From the NCBI GenBank assembly GCA_019096155.1, contig JAHCVI010000001.1:12859243-12923242 (forward strand): DNA of 64,000 nucleotides. Reading direction: 5' to 3'. The position numbers and the translations under genes were made by a program. This DNA is from Staphylotrichum longicolle (lineage: Eukaryota; Ascomycota; Sordariomycetes; Sordariales; Chaetomiaceae). This document shows, piece after piece, positions 20,027 to 30,410 of this stretch (position 1 is the stretch's first letter; each line of letters starts with the position of its first letter). A model generated the notes under the pieces. It searched no databases. It had not been told where the DNA came from and was given only the letters and a program-made list of their open reading frames with translations.

Positions 20027-21493
20027 TTAACACGGGACGCACTACAACCGCCACTGTCAGCTCCGCACACATCAAGACCATCTTACGAGAGTATAGCAAC
20101 GCATCCTCATACCTGGGAGTAGTAGCTGTTATAGGACGTGCACTTTCCGTTGGCACACGCCGTCGCGCCCGTGTAGCCGATGCCGCCGCTACACGCAAAT
20201 CCATCGTCAGCTAACCGTCATGCTCCAAGGGGGGTGATGGAGCACAGGGGCCGCCGAAAAACTTACCACTGCGCCCAGAGCGCCGCGCCACCCGCCACAG
20301 TCTGGCACGCGCCCGCGGCCGTTGTCGTGGTCGTCGCGACCGATGAGGTCTTGGTCGTGGTGGTGGTGGTGGTGCGAACGGACGAGGTCGAAGTCGAGGT
20401 GGTCTTGGTTGACGTCGAGCTGCTCGAGCTGCCCCCGTACAGGTACACGGCGGGCTTGATGGCCTGCGACCTTGTCGTGTCGATGCCAAAGGCGATCCAG
20501 GCGTAGAGGCCATCGGCGACGGTGTTGCCCAGCAGGGTGTACTCCATGACGGGGTCCACCCCCTCTGTGGCGGCCTCCTGCGACATAATCATATCGGCGG
20601 CGTTGGTGGTGAGCTGCTGTCTGTTGGTGGAGTACGGCGAGACTTTCTCGACGGCGGTGATCAGGCTCTGGTCGAAGAAGGTCTGGCCCACGTGGCTGGC
20701 GTAGTTGTTGAAGCCGAGGGTGTTGTTGGGCAGGACGGTGGCCTTGGTATGGACCATGACGTGGATGTGGGTGGTGCGGCCCGTGTAGTGGCCTGGGAAT
20801 ACCGATTCGAACTGCGCCACGCCGTCGGTGTCGGTAGGCTGGATTCCACGCAGCCACGTATTTTTGAGATTGGATGAGTCCGCAGAGTTACCGTTGCCGT
20901 TTGCCACGACGCCGCCGTATACGCCGGTCGCGTTGCAGTGCCATATCTCGACGTAGACGTTGGGGACGGGCTTGCAGGTGGCTACATCGATGACCTGGTA
21001 GTCGAGCAGCAGAGAAACGCCGGCCTGGCTCTCAACCACGTTTTCGCGTACGTATTCGCCGGCGACGTCTAGGGGGGGTTAGGGCAAGCTTAGGCAAGGA
21101 ATTGACGAAGGACTTACAATACGGGCCCTGCGTCACCTCAGGGGTCAGGAGGCAGGACTTATAGCCAGCAAATAATGTTGTGGCATCTGTATTGCGGCTG
21201 TACCCTAGACCGCTCTTGTTGTGGTCCGTGGCCAGGACGGAATTGAACGAGCGCTTTTCGATGCCGCGCTTCTGGCGGGCGTTTTCGACGATGGCCTGTC
21301 GTCTGGCAATGTTACGGGCATGGATGCCCTGGGCCTTTAGCTCCTCGGCGCAGTGCGCAAGCGAAGTTCTCTTGACGGATTGCAAGTATTCACGGCGCTC
21401 GGCAGCCTCCTGGGTGACATCATGGCCAGGATGAGCAGCCACGAACCCGGCAAGAAGGGCAAGCCCAGTGCCGACGACGTTGGTTAGGAGCAT
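20027..21493 (-). CDS. Secreted intradiol dioxygenase with CBM1 tail
   Basis: Extracellular Fe(III) intradiol ring-cleavage dioxygenase fused to a cellulose-binding module; it would open catechol-type rings between the hydroxyls. Exons 21118-21493, 20267-21068, 20113-20188 and a 15-base last exon 20027-20041 give 422 residues. Order: signal peptide (MLLTNVVGTGLALLAGFVAA), a basic pro-like region, TQGPYYVAGEYVR, VEIWHCNATGVYGG (first Tyr ligand), PGHYTGRTTHIHVMVH (second Tyr and two His ligands), then a Ser/Thr linker of about 45 residues and a CBM1 (ALWAQCGGIGYTGATAC, then SYNSYYSQC). The last exon supplies the final CBM1 cysteine (CVPC, stop); without it the frame would end in SQV at 20107-20109. 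A TATA box and a CGG-N4-CCGCTG motif lie upstream. Confidence 0.9.
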
Positions 21494-21584
21494 GGCTGGC
21501 GAAATGTGCTGAGACGAACTGCTGGAAAGCTGAGGAGGACGGCGGTAGCAAGTCAGGGAGTCAAGATGCCGCTTCCTGGCGAGA

Positions 21585-21592
21585 TATATATA
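21585..21592 (-). promoter_or_regulatory. TATA box, dioxygenase gene
   Basis: TATATATA, 92-99 bases upstream of the dioxygenase ATG, at a spacing usual for a strong regulated fungal promoter. Confidence 0.55.
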
Positions 21593-21614
21593 CCTCTTCG
21601 GTTTATCCCAATGT

Positions 21615-21627
21615 CGGCGGCCCGCTG
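21615..21627 (+). promoter_or_regulatory. CGG-N4-CCGCTG motif, dioxygenase promoter
   Basis: CGGCGGCCCGCTG, 122 bases upstream of the dioxygenase ATG and just beyond its TATA box. Shares CGG, the four-base spacer length and CCGCTGG with the copy at 17997. Weaker evidence than the other two copies because the spacer is GC-rich. Confidence 0.4.
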
Positions 21628-23388
21628 GTCCAGAGTTCAGAGGATAACAGGACTCAAGGACCTCCGCGGCTAATGCGACTTGACGTTGCTGGCTCGGAGC
21701 GAGGCTCTTCCAACCTCTCCCTGCACCAGCTCAACCCGGAAGGTGTAATCCCGTTGAGAGGTTCCATCCTGGGTCTCTTTGCCGACACAGTACTACACTA
21801 CAAAAGCTGGATGAGGGTGGCTTCGAGTGCTTCGCGTGGATCTTGGTGATAAGGGCATCGCGTTGGCACACAACCCGTGAGCTTTCGGATACATTCAGGG
21901 GTTGGGATTACGCACGCTCTCCCACTTCCCGAAACAACCTTTCTTGGCAACCGGGTTCCTAGGTAGCGTTTGCCGGTGATCAATGGTCCGATGTGGGGAT
22001 GGGTCGCTTTCAACCAGGCTCGCTTAAGGCTCTCTGCGGGCGGATTTCATTAGCTTGGGAATGATTGGACAAAGAAGGTTAAAAAAACATCGAGACGTTG
22101 GGGGTCTGTGATGACGACTGACCGTGGTTGGGATCAAGCATTGAAGACATAGATCTCCGCAACCGGGTGGGTAACTCTGTTGAGCTACGGAGGAGACCGG
22201 TATCATCCGAAGATGGATGATAACGGATAGCTGCCTTCGCGTAGTAGATGAACGAGGCAACGACCAGACTGAACTGTGTCGAATTTCCTGCATTCAGTAT
22301 CGCCAAATACGCGAACTTCGTCATGGATGACTTGTCGGCACATGCTTGCCTCAAATCCATGAGAAGCCGAGGTTCTAATTCAAATGCTCCGCTGCGTGCA
22401 ACCCGGGCTCCAGTACTTCCAGACGTTGGTCGCCAGTCAACAGCACGCTTGTGCATATGCAGCCCGAGTTTTGGCCCACCAATTAATTGCTGTATCTGAA
22501 GCATGTTAGTGGACGAAGTTTGACCTTCTGCTTTTGCGTGTGGTCTGCCAGCATGATGTTTGGAGAAAAGGAAGGTGTTGGCATGTGGTACGCATTGATC
22601 AGGTCGGCTCACATAGACGGTGCATCGAGGAGTCCAGGGAGTCTTCTGGACGACAGCAGAGGGTTTTCCATGGCGTAGAGGGTTGAAATAGCAGTCGAAG
22701 ATTGCCTTGCCACTCAATGTTGTTGCAAAGAATGAGTGTTTGCAATGCCACGAGTCAGCACGGCATTAGTGGCACCCCATTGACATACTTAGGGACAAAT
22801 GTCCTCCGCGTCAAAGTAAGTAACAGAAGGCCAAAGTTACTGAGAAACACTTCATTGTGCTTTCTACTCGCCGGACGCGGCTTTTCCTGAAGGTGGCTCT
22901 GCACGAGGCTTGTCATTCACCGGCTGGAATCTCTCAACCTGTGTTATGTTGGAGAGCACAAATAGGGGTAGCCAAGCTCAACATGGGAACTGGCGTTTAC
23001 ACAGGAATTGGTTTAATATTTCGACAGCACCGACTCCTTGTCAGCTAAGTTAGGTAGTTTTAAGGTTTGCTAGCACGGTATTCATGGTGCCACGTGAGGT
23101 CTCGGACGACGGACAGTTTCGGAGAGTTTTGAAGGATTCGCCCGTGTCCGCACCTCATCGCTCCCTTGAAGTTTGGCATGTTCTCGGATCCTTTTTACAA
23201 GGCATTGTCGTTCACATAAATACCGCGGGACTGTTGTTACCAAGACAACTTTCTCGCCTTGTATCCTGCATCTTGTTTCTCATCCATTGCGAACTTCCCC
23301 CCTAATTAGGTACTATCACCGCTTCAAGGAGGGCCCTGTAACAACAACCATACTACTTACTATCAAACCGGCTTGAGGAAATTCCACT

Positions 23389-24364
23389 ATGTCTTCCCCC
23401 GAGAGTCTCACCGTCGTAATAACTGGCTGCTCCCCAGGTGGGATGGGCGCCGCCCTAGCCATCGCGTTCCACAACGCAGGCCACCACGTCTACGCCACCG
23501 CCCGAAACCCAACCAGACTCTCCGTGCTCGCCGACCTAGGCATTGAAACACTGACACTCGACGTAACCTCCCCCTCCTCCATCACATCCGCCGTCTCCGC
23601 TGTCACTGCCTCCCTCCCACCCGCCAAGCACCTCGATATCCTCATCAACAACGCAGCAGGCAACTACACCATGCCCCTCGCCGACGTCACCCTGGCCTCG
23701 GCCCGGGAGCTCTTTGATCTCAACGTCTGGGCCCAGCTGGCCGTCACCCAGGCCTTTCTCCCCTTACTCCTCCGTGCCCCTTCCTCGCCACCCACCCAAA
23801 CCTTCCCACCCCTCATCGTAAACCACACCTCGGTCGGCTCTGTCGCCGCCCTCCCCTTCCAGGGAGTGTACAACGCCTCCAAGGCCGCCTTCGCCATGAT
23901 CAGTTCCACGCTGCGCATGGAGCTCGCGCCGCTGGGCGTGCGCGTCGTGGAGCTCAAGACGGCGGGCGTGCGGACGAATATCATCGCCAATAGCAACTTT
24001 AATAACCCGGACAGCGGGGAGAGACTGCCACCAGGGTCGGTGTATGAGCCCGCGCGGGAGGTGGTCGAGAGGTTCATGAGCCAGCAGGCGTTTGCGGACC
24101 AGGGGATGGAGCCGGAGGCGTGGGCGGGAGAGGTGGTCGGGTTGTTGTTGGGGAGGAATCCGCCGGGTGTGATTTGGAAGGGGCAGGGGGCGTTATTGGC
24201 GAGGGCGGCGAGTTCTTTGCCTTGGTGGGTTTTTCCATTGACTTTTCCTCTGAGCGTTTGGGGCTAATGTTCTTCGGTCTGTTAGTGGGCTGATGGATAC
24301 TGTCGTGGAGAGGATGACGGGGATGGGAGAGGTCGAGGAGGCGATAAAAAAATCCAGAAGCTGA
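23389..24364 (+). CDS. Ayr1-like short-chain dehydrogenase/reductase
   Basis: Classical SDR close in motif pattern to 1-acyl-dihydroxyacetone-phosphate reductase (Ayr1), an NADPH enzyme of the ER and lipid droplets. Motifs: TGCSPGGMG cofactor loop near residue 13, LDVTSP, LINNAAGNY (NNAG strand), NHTSVGSVAALPFQGVYNAS with the catalytic Ser and YNASK, and ELAPLGVRVVELKTAGV. Exons 23389-24224 and 24286-24364 (61-base intron GTGGGT to TTAG) give 304 residues ending EEAIKKSRS; reading through the intron stops at VWG after 24265 instead. A hydrophobic segment before the intron (ARAASSLP region) could be a membrane-docking helix. Converges with the CBM18 gene, 147 bases between their ends. Confidence 0.85.
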
Positions 24365-24511
24365 GGGGCGGGTAATGGGATTGTATCGTTTTGGTTTACT
24401 ATGATATGCTGGTAGCGGTTTGTGGTGATGCGTGTTGATAGACGTAATATGGGAGGGATCGAATATTGATATCACATAATAGAACCATCCTGGTAATAAA
24501 ACTCATCTCCA

Positions 24512-25406
24512 TCAGTTTCCAATGGAAACCTCCACGTCAACTTCCTCCTCGACTTGCCCGTTCCACGTCCTGGTTCTCGTCCAGGTTCTTCTCCTCGTTC
24601 TCGTCCGCTCCCTCGTCCAACCCCCCTCCCACGGGTCACCATCGTCCTCTGTCACAGTAACCGTACGGGTCAGGCGTGTTGTTTCGCCAGGTGTTGATGG
24701 ACAGGAGCATGTTGATATCACAGTCTTGGTGATCGTTGTTGGAGGAGCAGCAACGGTAGTCGTGGCGGTGATTGTTGTTGGGATTGGAACGGAATTAGTT
24801 CGGACGCTGACGACTGTAACTGTGAAAGTGACAGTCCGCAGTTCAGGGGGAGGAGTGTTGGTTTGCACGACGGTAACGGTGTTTGTCTCTAGAACGGTGC
24901 TTGTTGTGCGGAACAGGACCGTCACTGTTCTTTGAACGGCCTCAGTGGAGGTCACAGTTGAGGTGGATGTGGCCACTGAGGTTGAGAGGACAGTGCTTGT
25001 CGACCTCACAAGAGTTGTATTTGTGAGCGTTTCCCGGACCGTCTCCGTTACCAGGACTGTTGTAGATACAGCCCCTGAAGGGCATGCTGGAGGTGTCGGC
25101 CGAGAAGATGTTTCTGGCAGAGAGCTTGAACCAGGGATTGAGCACACACCAAATGCCGGGTCACAACCAGCACCACAGTGGTCACTTGTGTTTCCGCACC
25201 TGGATAATTGTCAGAATGTGCTTGTTTGTGTCTCATCATGTTGCTTACCAGCCATGTGCCGAGCAACACTGCCCGTATGTGGACCCAACACAGGTAAAGT
25301 TGCCACCGCACTGTCCCTCTGGACTCACTTCCAAACCTAACACTCTTTGGGAAACGAGAAGTGATCCCAGGAGAAGGGTAGAAGGAAAAACATTGGCGGA
25401 CTTCAT
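24512..25406 (-). CDS. Secreted CBM18 (chitin-binding) wall protein
   Basis: 281 residues from two exons (25249-25406, 24512-25199; 49-base intron). Signal peptide MKSANVFPSTLLLGSLLVSQ, then a single chitin-binding type-1 (hevein-like) module with eight cysteines: EGQCGGNFTCVGSTYGQCCS, then HGWCGNTSDHCGAGCDPAFG. The intron splits the module at GW. The rest is a Thr/Val-rich stalk (repeated TVTV, TSTVT units) typical of heavily O-glycosylated wall proteins. The C-terminus turns Arg/Thr then acidic (RTRTRRRTWTRTRTW, EEEVDVEVSIGN), and shows no GPI-attachment hydrophobic tail. Likely wall-bound or soluble and chitin-protecting; it has no catalytic domain. Confidence 0.85.
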
Positions 25407-26561
25407 GTTGATGGCTCACACGTTTACAGCCCTGCTCTCGGGTTATACGCCAAGGTTCACAACAAACGCCAGGACATCCCGGCCATGTGTTATATGCCCA
25501 GCGCATAATAGTCGGGCACTCCTCTCCAGTTCCCGTTCGGCCAGTGTCCAAGGAACACACACATGTGCTACTCTCCCGTGGGGGTCAAAGTTGATCACAT
25601 GGTGTGCCCAAACAATTATCACGAATATATTGCGGGGGTAAATCGACGATGGTAGAGATAGCCGGCAGTTGTCAGGAGGCATCCGGCTGGACAGATCAAG
25701 GAGTTGCAGCAAATTTTAATGAGCTATGACAGCCACCCACTCGGTAAATATCCGCCTAAACAACCTTCTCTCTGTTTGCAGTCTGACATGACTCCCAAAG
25801 ATATTGCCCGCTCTCCACCACAACCAGATATTCTACGTGATGAGGACAGGAACGACGGCAGCGGGCAGCTAGGACGAGGGTTATAAAGTGAACGACCAAG
25901 ACAATAAAAAGATAGAAGCTAGAACATAGGGGAGATGGTAACATTGCTAAGAATAACTGCAATAAAGGTAAAGCGAGAAGTAATGAAGTGATAGGAGGGA
26001 TGAGCATAAACAGGGGGGGAGGGGGTTTAACCATGTCACTAGTATCAAAGACGTAAGACTCTCTGGTTCATCGTCGACTTAACGGTGCAACTTAATTTTA
26101 CTACACTCTGGCAGTTTTAGTATACCTCTGTTTTATCACTTGCGACTCAGATGCTTTCCGTTGGTGTTGGAGAAGAGCAAATGCCAAGCCACTCCAGCCA
26201 TTTGATGTGGCATTGCCAACCTAGGCTACCAAGCAATCCCTCGCAATGGCGGAGGATCCGGCCTGTTCGGATACGTTGTTTTCTTGCTTTGATCACAAGA
26301 TCATCGCCATTTCTCGGCCTGGGGGTTGCTCCGCTCCAGGCTGACAAGGTGCGGAACTTTACGGGTGGTGACACGGGGTGCGGAAGCTCTCGGATGAAAG
26401 TCCAAAGGTTCAGATCCCAATGTCAAGCACTTAAATAGGTACAGTACTTTCCCAAAGGCTTTCAAGTTATCCCGTGGCCAGCAATATTTCAATGTGCGCT
26501 TTGCAACAGTGCTACATCAAATAGACGTTGTCATTCATCACATCGTATCTAATTCACGTCC
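25407..26561. other. Intergenic, nothing recognised
   Basis: 1.15 kb of upstream sequence for the CBM18 gene (minus) and the conserved unknown gene (plus). AT-richer than genes, with a G-run (GGGGGGGAGGGGG) around 26011-26025. No gene seen. Confidence 0.45.
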
Positions 26562-27505
26562 ATGACGGTACTCGGCTTTATCCGGAGCCAGCCCCGACTG
26601 ATTTGCGGCATCCTCGCACTCGGCTCACTCGGCGCAGCCGCATATCTGGGGAAGCGGAAACTTAACCGATCCTGTCCGAGAGTTCCATTCACCGCACTTC
26701 CCAACCAAGTGCGTGCCGCAACCTCATCGAGAGAGGGCGCGAACCAACTGCCGCGCCAGCATGGGGGTTGGAAACGCCTGCTTTGCTCCCTGCCTGGTCA
26801 GGCGGTGACAGAAAAACACATTGGACTCCTCGTTTGCAGCTCTACAAGTTGACGTGCCTCTGGCCGTACTAGCGGCGTACGGACCGGCGGACGGCAAAGA
26901 CGACGGCAAATACACCGGGATAGAGCGCGACGCATTTTGCGCGATGCAGGCCTTTGTTGCCGCTTTCATCAACGCCAGAGCCGCGGGCCCGGAAGCTTGG
27001 CTCCTGGACAAGGAGGTGCCACCATTGTCCTTCGCGCCTGGAAGTCATCTGTTCGGAGACAAGCTTGGTCTGGGAGCCTTCATGCTTGACACGTGGAGCA
27101 CAGAACGGGGAGAATGTGTCGAGCCACTCTCCCTGCCGAGAGATGTCCCCCAGCCTGTCTCGGAGTTCCCTCCGAATACCGTCGCCAGCTACAGTGACAG
27201 AACCGACGCGGCCGGTACTGTCATGTACTGGAGGGCTGCGGACAGAACTATCAGAAGGATGGACAAAGCAGCGTATACGGTCTTCCTTGGCGGTTCATGG
27301 AAGGCGGCTTCCAGGAATTCATCGTCGAGAAAGTGTCGGATGACACAGCGCGCCTGACATACGCCTGTGTCGAGTCCGCTGACCTCCACCCTGGTGACAA
27401 ACAGCGAGGGATTTCAAGAAGGTCCCGTGGTTGGCGTATGAGCTGCATGTCCTGTACGCGCAGGTTCTTTTGTATCGGACTCTATCACGACTTCAACAAT
27501 TTTGA
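26562..27505 (+). CDS. Conserved fungal protein of unknown function, frame broken
   Basis: N-terminal hydrophobic stretch (LICGILALGSLGAAAYLG) suggests a membrane anchor or signal anchor. Coherent peptides follow in order: ERGREPTAAPAWGLETPALL (frame 2), SFAALQVDVPLAVLAAYGPA, AAGPEAWLLDKEVPPLSFAP with GSHLFG, LGAFMLDTWSTERG, SEFPPNTVAS, FMEGGFQEFIVEKVSDDTAR, then RDFKKVPWLAYELHVLYAQ ending at TGA 27503-27505. I recall this arrangement from a conserved Ascomycete family without known function. The frame changes near 26710, 26826, 27285 (CC for an expected CCC) and 27410, so at least four single-base problems lie within 950 bases. No intron would explain them, as coherent peptides almost abut. 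Confidence 0.6.
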
Positions 27506-27872
27506 TAATAAGCTGAGTCAACTTTATTTTTAGTTCCCTTCATGACAACTGGAGAGGGAGAGTAAGAATATGAGGGAAAATTTGTTCGTTTGCTATTTTG
27601 TACAAACTGAATTCGGGCACGTACCTCACATAGGTAGGCAGCTAAGGTATGGTACTCACGTACCTACTCAACTCCACGCAAACTCCTCATGACAGTTCAT
27701 CTGCAGGACCTGGTCAGGTTACTGAATGAGATGGTTCTTGAAATGGGTTCCCTCTTTATGTGTGCGCTAAAAGGAGCAAAGGGAGTTTGCAAGGACGTAG
27801 TTACTCAGGAAATACAAGGTTGCTAGGAGGGGGTTGCTCCAGACACGTTGCACACACGAAGCCGGCATCGTC
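27506..27872. other. Intergenic, convergent 3' ends
   Basis: 367 bases between the conserved unknown gene and the HET gene, which converge. Contains GTACCT/AGGTAC-type strings around 27620-27665. No gene. Confidence 0.5.
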
Positions 27873-30050
27873 CTAACCCACCCAGAACTCGGTCTCCCGC
27901 TCCCCGTTGGCTATCCGCTGGCTCTCGAGCGTTTCCCACCGACTCCCATTCTGAACCCCATGCACATAGCACTCCCCAATGAATTCCCACTCACCCTGTG
28001 CTTTCAACCGCAACACCAGAGGCATCTTGGCACCCCTACAGAGGACCACAACATCACCCAGCCTCGCAAGCGGTGGACCCAAGCCGATGTATTTCCCTTC
28101 CTCCCAATCTTCCAGCCTCACCACCCGCCGGTGCGCAAGGCGAGTGAGCAAGATGTCAAATCCGTGAGTGGAAGGGCCAATGGCCGGCCCCCAGCCGAAG
28201 AGCACGACCCTGATCCACGTCAACCACACCATGGCCTGGCGCCACTTCGTATAGAAGGAGACCGTGTCCAGCCCTAGCAGCCAGAAGATCCGGGCGGGAA
28301 TCATGTCGAAGACGAGCCAGAGGTTGAACAGGATCTCGATACCGTCAGCGTTGATTCTTTCGTGCAAGAACCCGTCAGATGCCCCATGAAGGGTGAGACA
28401 GTACGCTCGCATGCGCGACTCCCCAGTTGGTTCGTAGGGGGTCGATTTCCATATTCCCGCCACGCTCTCGCACGAGAGAAGGGCCCGGCTGTATGCGAGA
28501 TAGCTCTGAGCCAGGTTGGCGCGGTATCCCGGGCAATCGCTGAGTTTCGGTCGGGCTGGGGGGCGGACGACGTGGCTGGTTTCGGCGATGATGCCGAGAA
28601 TGTGGCCCTTGAGAAGAAGTTTCTGGCCTGCGGCATCGAACTCGGGATGGTACGTCGCACCGCCCGAGGCTCGGTAGCGAGGTCTCTGGCTCGGGCGGAA
28701 CGCGGTGAGGAAATGGCGGTTCAGAAAGGACTCTGTCTGTCCGCCTGCCGTGAAGTTTGGCGCCCAGGTTGGAAGACCGGGTAACCTGACTTCGTCTTCT
28801 AGATCTGTGCCTGCCTCCGCTGTCGCTGCAATTTGGGGGGTGGTTGGCGCCCTCCCCTGGAGAGTGATACTGGTAAGGCTCAGAAGGTCCAGAGTGCCAA
28901 GGCGGCGAATCAAGCTCACAGCCGCTTGTCGGTAGATCTCTTCAACGGCCAGACGGTAGTTGGGCTCCGGAAGGCCATAATCTCGGTGGGGATGGTGAGA
29001 ATCCCGAGCAAGTAGGCCGTAGAAGGCAAAGAGGTGGTCATGCGGCCTCTCCGCTTTGGAACTTTGGCTGTACACCAGCACCTCCATATCTGTCAGGCCA
29101 TGAGTGTCACCGCGTTTCTGCTGATATTGATTCCGGAGTTGATCAAGTTTCTCGCACTGGTCAATATAGAGCGCTGCACTGTCCCATGCAGCAAGCCTTG
29201 GACCTGCAATCTCGGTGGTGAATGTGACGGCGGACCAGAACTCGTCCCACCCCAGCTGGTATGAGCCCATCATGACGAGCGGGTCCGCCGACGGTACGCA
29301 GAGCTCCTGAACGATCCACGCCCGGCCGAACCAGTCTCTCTCTAGCAAGCTGAGCATGTACCACCAGAGCGGGGATGTAGGTGCGGGCAGCTTGGGACCA
29401 GAGCCCTGAGGCTGCTGAAAAAGATCGCGTTTGATTCCATGCTTCTGGTCGTAGACGCGGACACTAAGAATCCGAAGCATGAACTGCACGCCGCGCTCGC
29501 TTCTGCCGTCCTCACTGTGCTCTCCGAGCCAAATTATAGTGCGTTTGGCGCTGAAGTAGATGTTTCTCATGAGAAGGACCTGCGCTGCTTTTTCGTCATC
29601 ATCCTTCTGGTTGATGCAAATGGCATCGATCCACATCATCCGCGACCCGGGGGGCTTCTGTAAGCGCCAGAGGGCCGAGTACAGGTTGTCCGTGACCTCG
29701 GGAGAACTTCTTCCAAGGCTGGCGTCGTTGATTATGACCCATCGGCCCAATGATGACTCGCCCCAGCGGTACGACAATGCTTCGTACGGACGTGACTTCC
29801 GGGTGCTGACGGGGACATGATGGAGGTTGCACTCAATGATATGTTCGAAGCCGGGTGTGCGGGGCAAGATCTCCAGTAGTCGGATCTCCTCTTCGGCAGG
29901 GTCTGCCGAGAGGGGAGAGTAAGTGTAAGGTTTTGGCCGCTGCAGAGATCCTCGGGCCTCGTCCCAGTCCCAACTGGCTCTGCATTCCCTTGCGGAGGCG
30001 GTGTCGAATTCCGGGTCAAGATCTGCCCTTGGTATGAACATGCGACTCAT
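27873..30050 (-). CDS. HET-domain protein
   Basis: 725 residues, one exon, fully open. The HET domain (heterokaryon incompatibility type; triggers or modulates cell death on non-self fusion) is shown by YEALSYRWG at residues 89-97, MMWIDAICINQKDDDEKA near 137 and RDWFGRAWIVQELCVPS near 240. After it come HDHLFAFYGLLA, a regular feature of this protein class, and a C-terminal region with Trp-rich helices (ARIFWLLGLDTVSFYTKWRQ) and a final GEWEFIGECYVHG block common at the end of fungal HET proteins. ATG 30050 is used because it begins close to the conserved region; an upstream in-frame ATG at 30275 would add a leader without features. No NACHT or WD repeats are attached. The partner gene, if any, is not identified. 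Confidence 0.9.
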   Translation of the reverse strand: MSRMFIPRADLDPEFDTASARECRASWDWDEARGSLQRPKPYTYSPLSADPAEEEIRLLEILPRTPGFEHIIECNLHHVPVSTRKSRPYEALSYRWGESSLGRWVIINDASLGRSSPEVTDNLYSALWRLQKPPGSRMMWIDAICINQKDDDEKAAQVLLMRNIYFSAKRTIIWLGEHSEDGRSERGVQFMLRILSVRVYDQKHGIKRDLFQQPQGSGPKLPAPTSPLWWYMLSLLERDWFGRAWIVQELCVPSADPLVMMGSYQLGWDEFWSAVTFTTEIAGPRLAAWDSAALYIDQCEKLDQLRNQYQQKRGDTHGLTDMEVLVYSQSSKAERPHDHLFAFYGLLARDSHHPHRDYGLPEPNYRLAVEEIYRQAAVSLIRRLGTLDLLSLTSITLQGRAPTTPQIAATAEAGTDLEDEVRLPGLPTWAPNFTAGGQTESFLNRHFLTAFRPSQRPRYRASGGATYHPEFDAAGQKLLLKGHILGIIAETSHVVRPPARPKLSDCPGYRANLAQSYLAYSRALLSCESVAGIWKSTPYEPTGESRMRAYCLTLHGASDGFLHERINADGIEILFNLWLVFDMIPARIFWLLGLDTVSFYTKWRQAMVWLTWIRVVLFGWGPAIGPSTHGFDILLTRLAHRRVVRLEDWEEGKYIGLGPPLARLGDVVVLCRGAKMPLVLRLKAQGEWEFIGECYVHGVQNGSRWETLESQRIANGERETEFWVG

Positions 30051-30410
30051 TGCGCTGCTTGAGAGTCTGATGAGAAGAAATGCCGAGTATTGGGGTATTC
30101 CGGTTGTTTGGGAGTGTTGAACGACGCCTGCGAAAGTGAAGAAGCCGGGGCGAGGACTCTTTTTCTGGTGGTGGCTGTGCCCAAGGCTGGGCACAAGGCG
30201 CGGCGGCTCCCGGTGAGCCTTCATGCACAGCAGAAACCCGCCATTCCCAATTCGCGCCGGAAATGGGTGAGACATGCACGCAGCCTTGAAATGGCGCAGA
30301 AGTGCAACCAAGTATGGCAGAGATAGGTACTACCTTTGTAGGAGGCAGACAGCACCAAGACACGGTATTATTCGGACATCAGTAATCAGGACACTTTCAA
30401 CTATCGATAT
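30051..30410. other. Intergenic, HET promoter
   Basis: 360 bases upstream of the HET gene and downstream of the peroxidase-like gene start-to-end boundary at 30411 (the peroxidase lies further right on the same strand). The HET frame stays open through most of this stretch, so a longer N-terminus cannot be excluded. Confidence 0.4.

Larger units (their letters stand above)
21494..23388. other. Intergenic, divergent promoters
   Basis: 1.9 kb between the dioxygenase (minus) and the Ayr1-like SDR (plus). The first 150 bases hold the dioxygenase TATA box and a CGG-N4-CCGCTG motif. A minus-strand open frame at 22079-22717 has no recognisable features and I do not call it. CCGGACGCGG at 22871-22880 is a CCG-N4-CGG string of unknown meaning. 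Confidence 0.45.

Noticed and set aside
22079..22717. 212-codon minus-strand open frame between the dioxygenase and the Ayr1-like gene
   Set aside because: No motif, no coding composition and no splice context; treated as chance.
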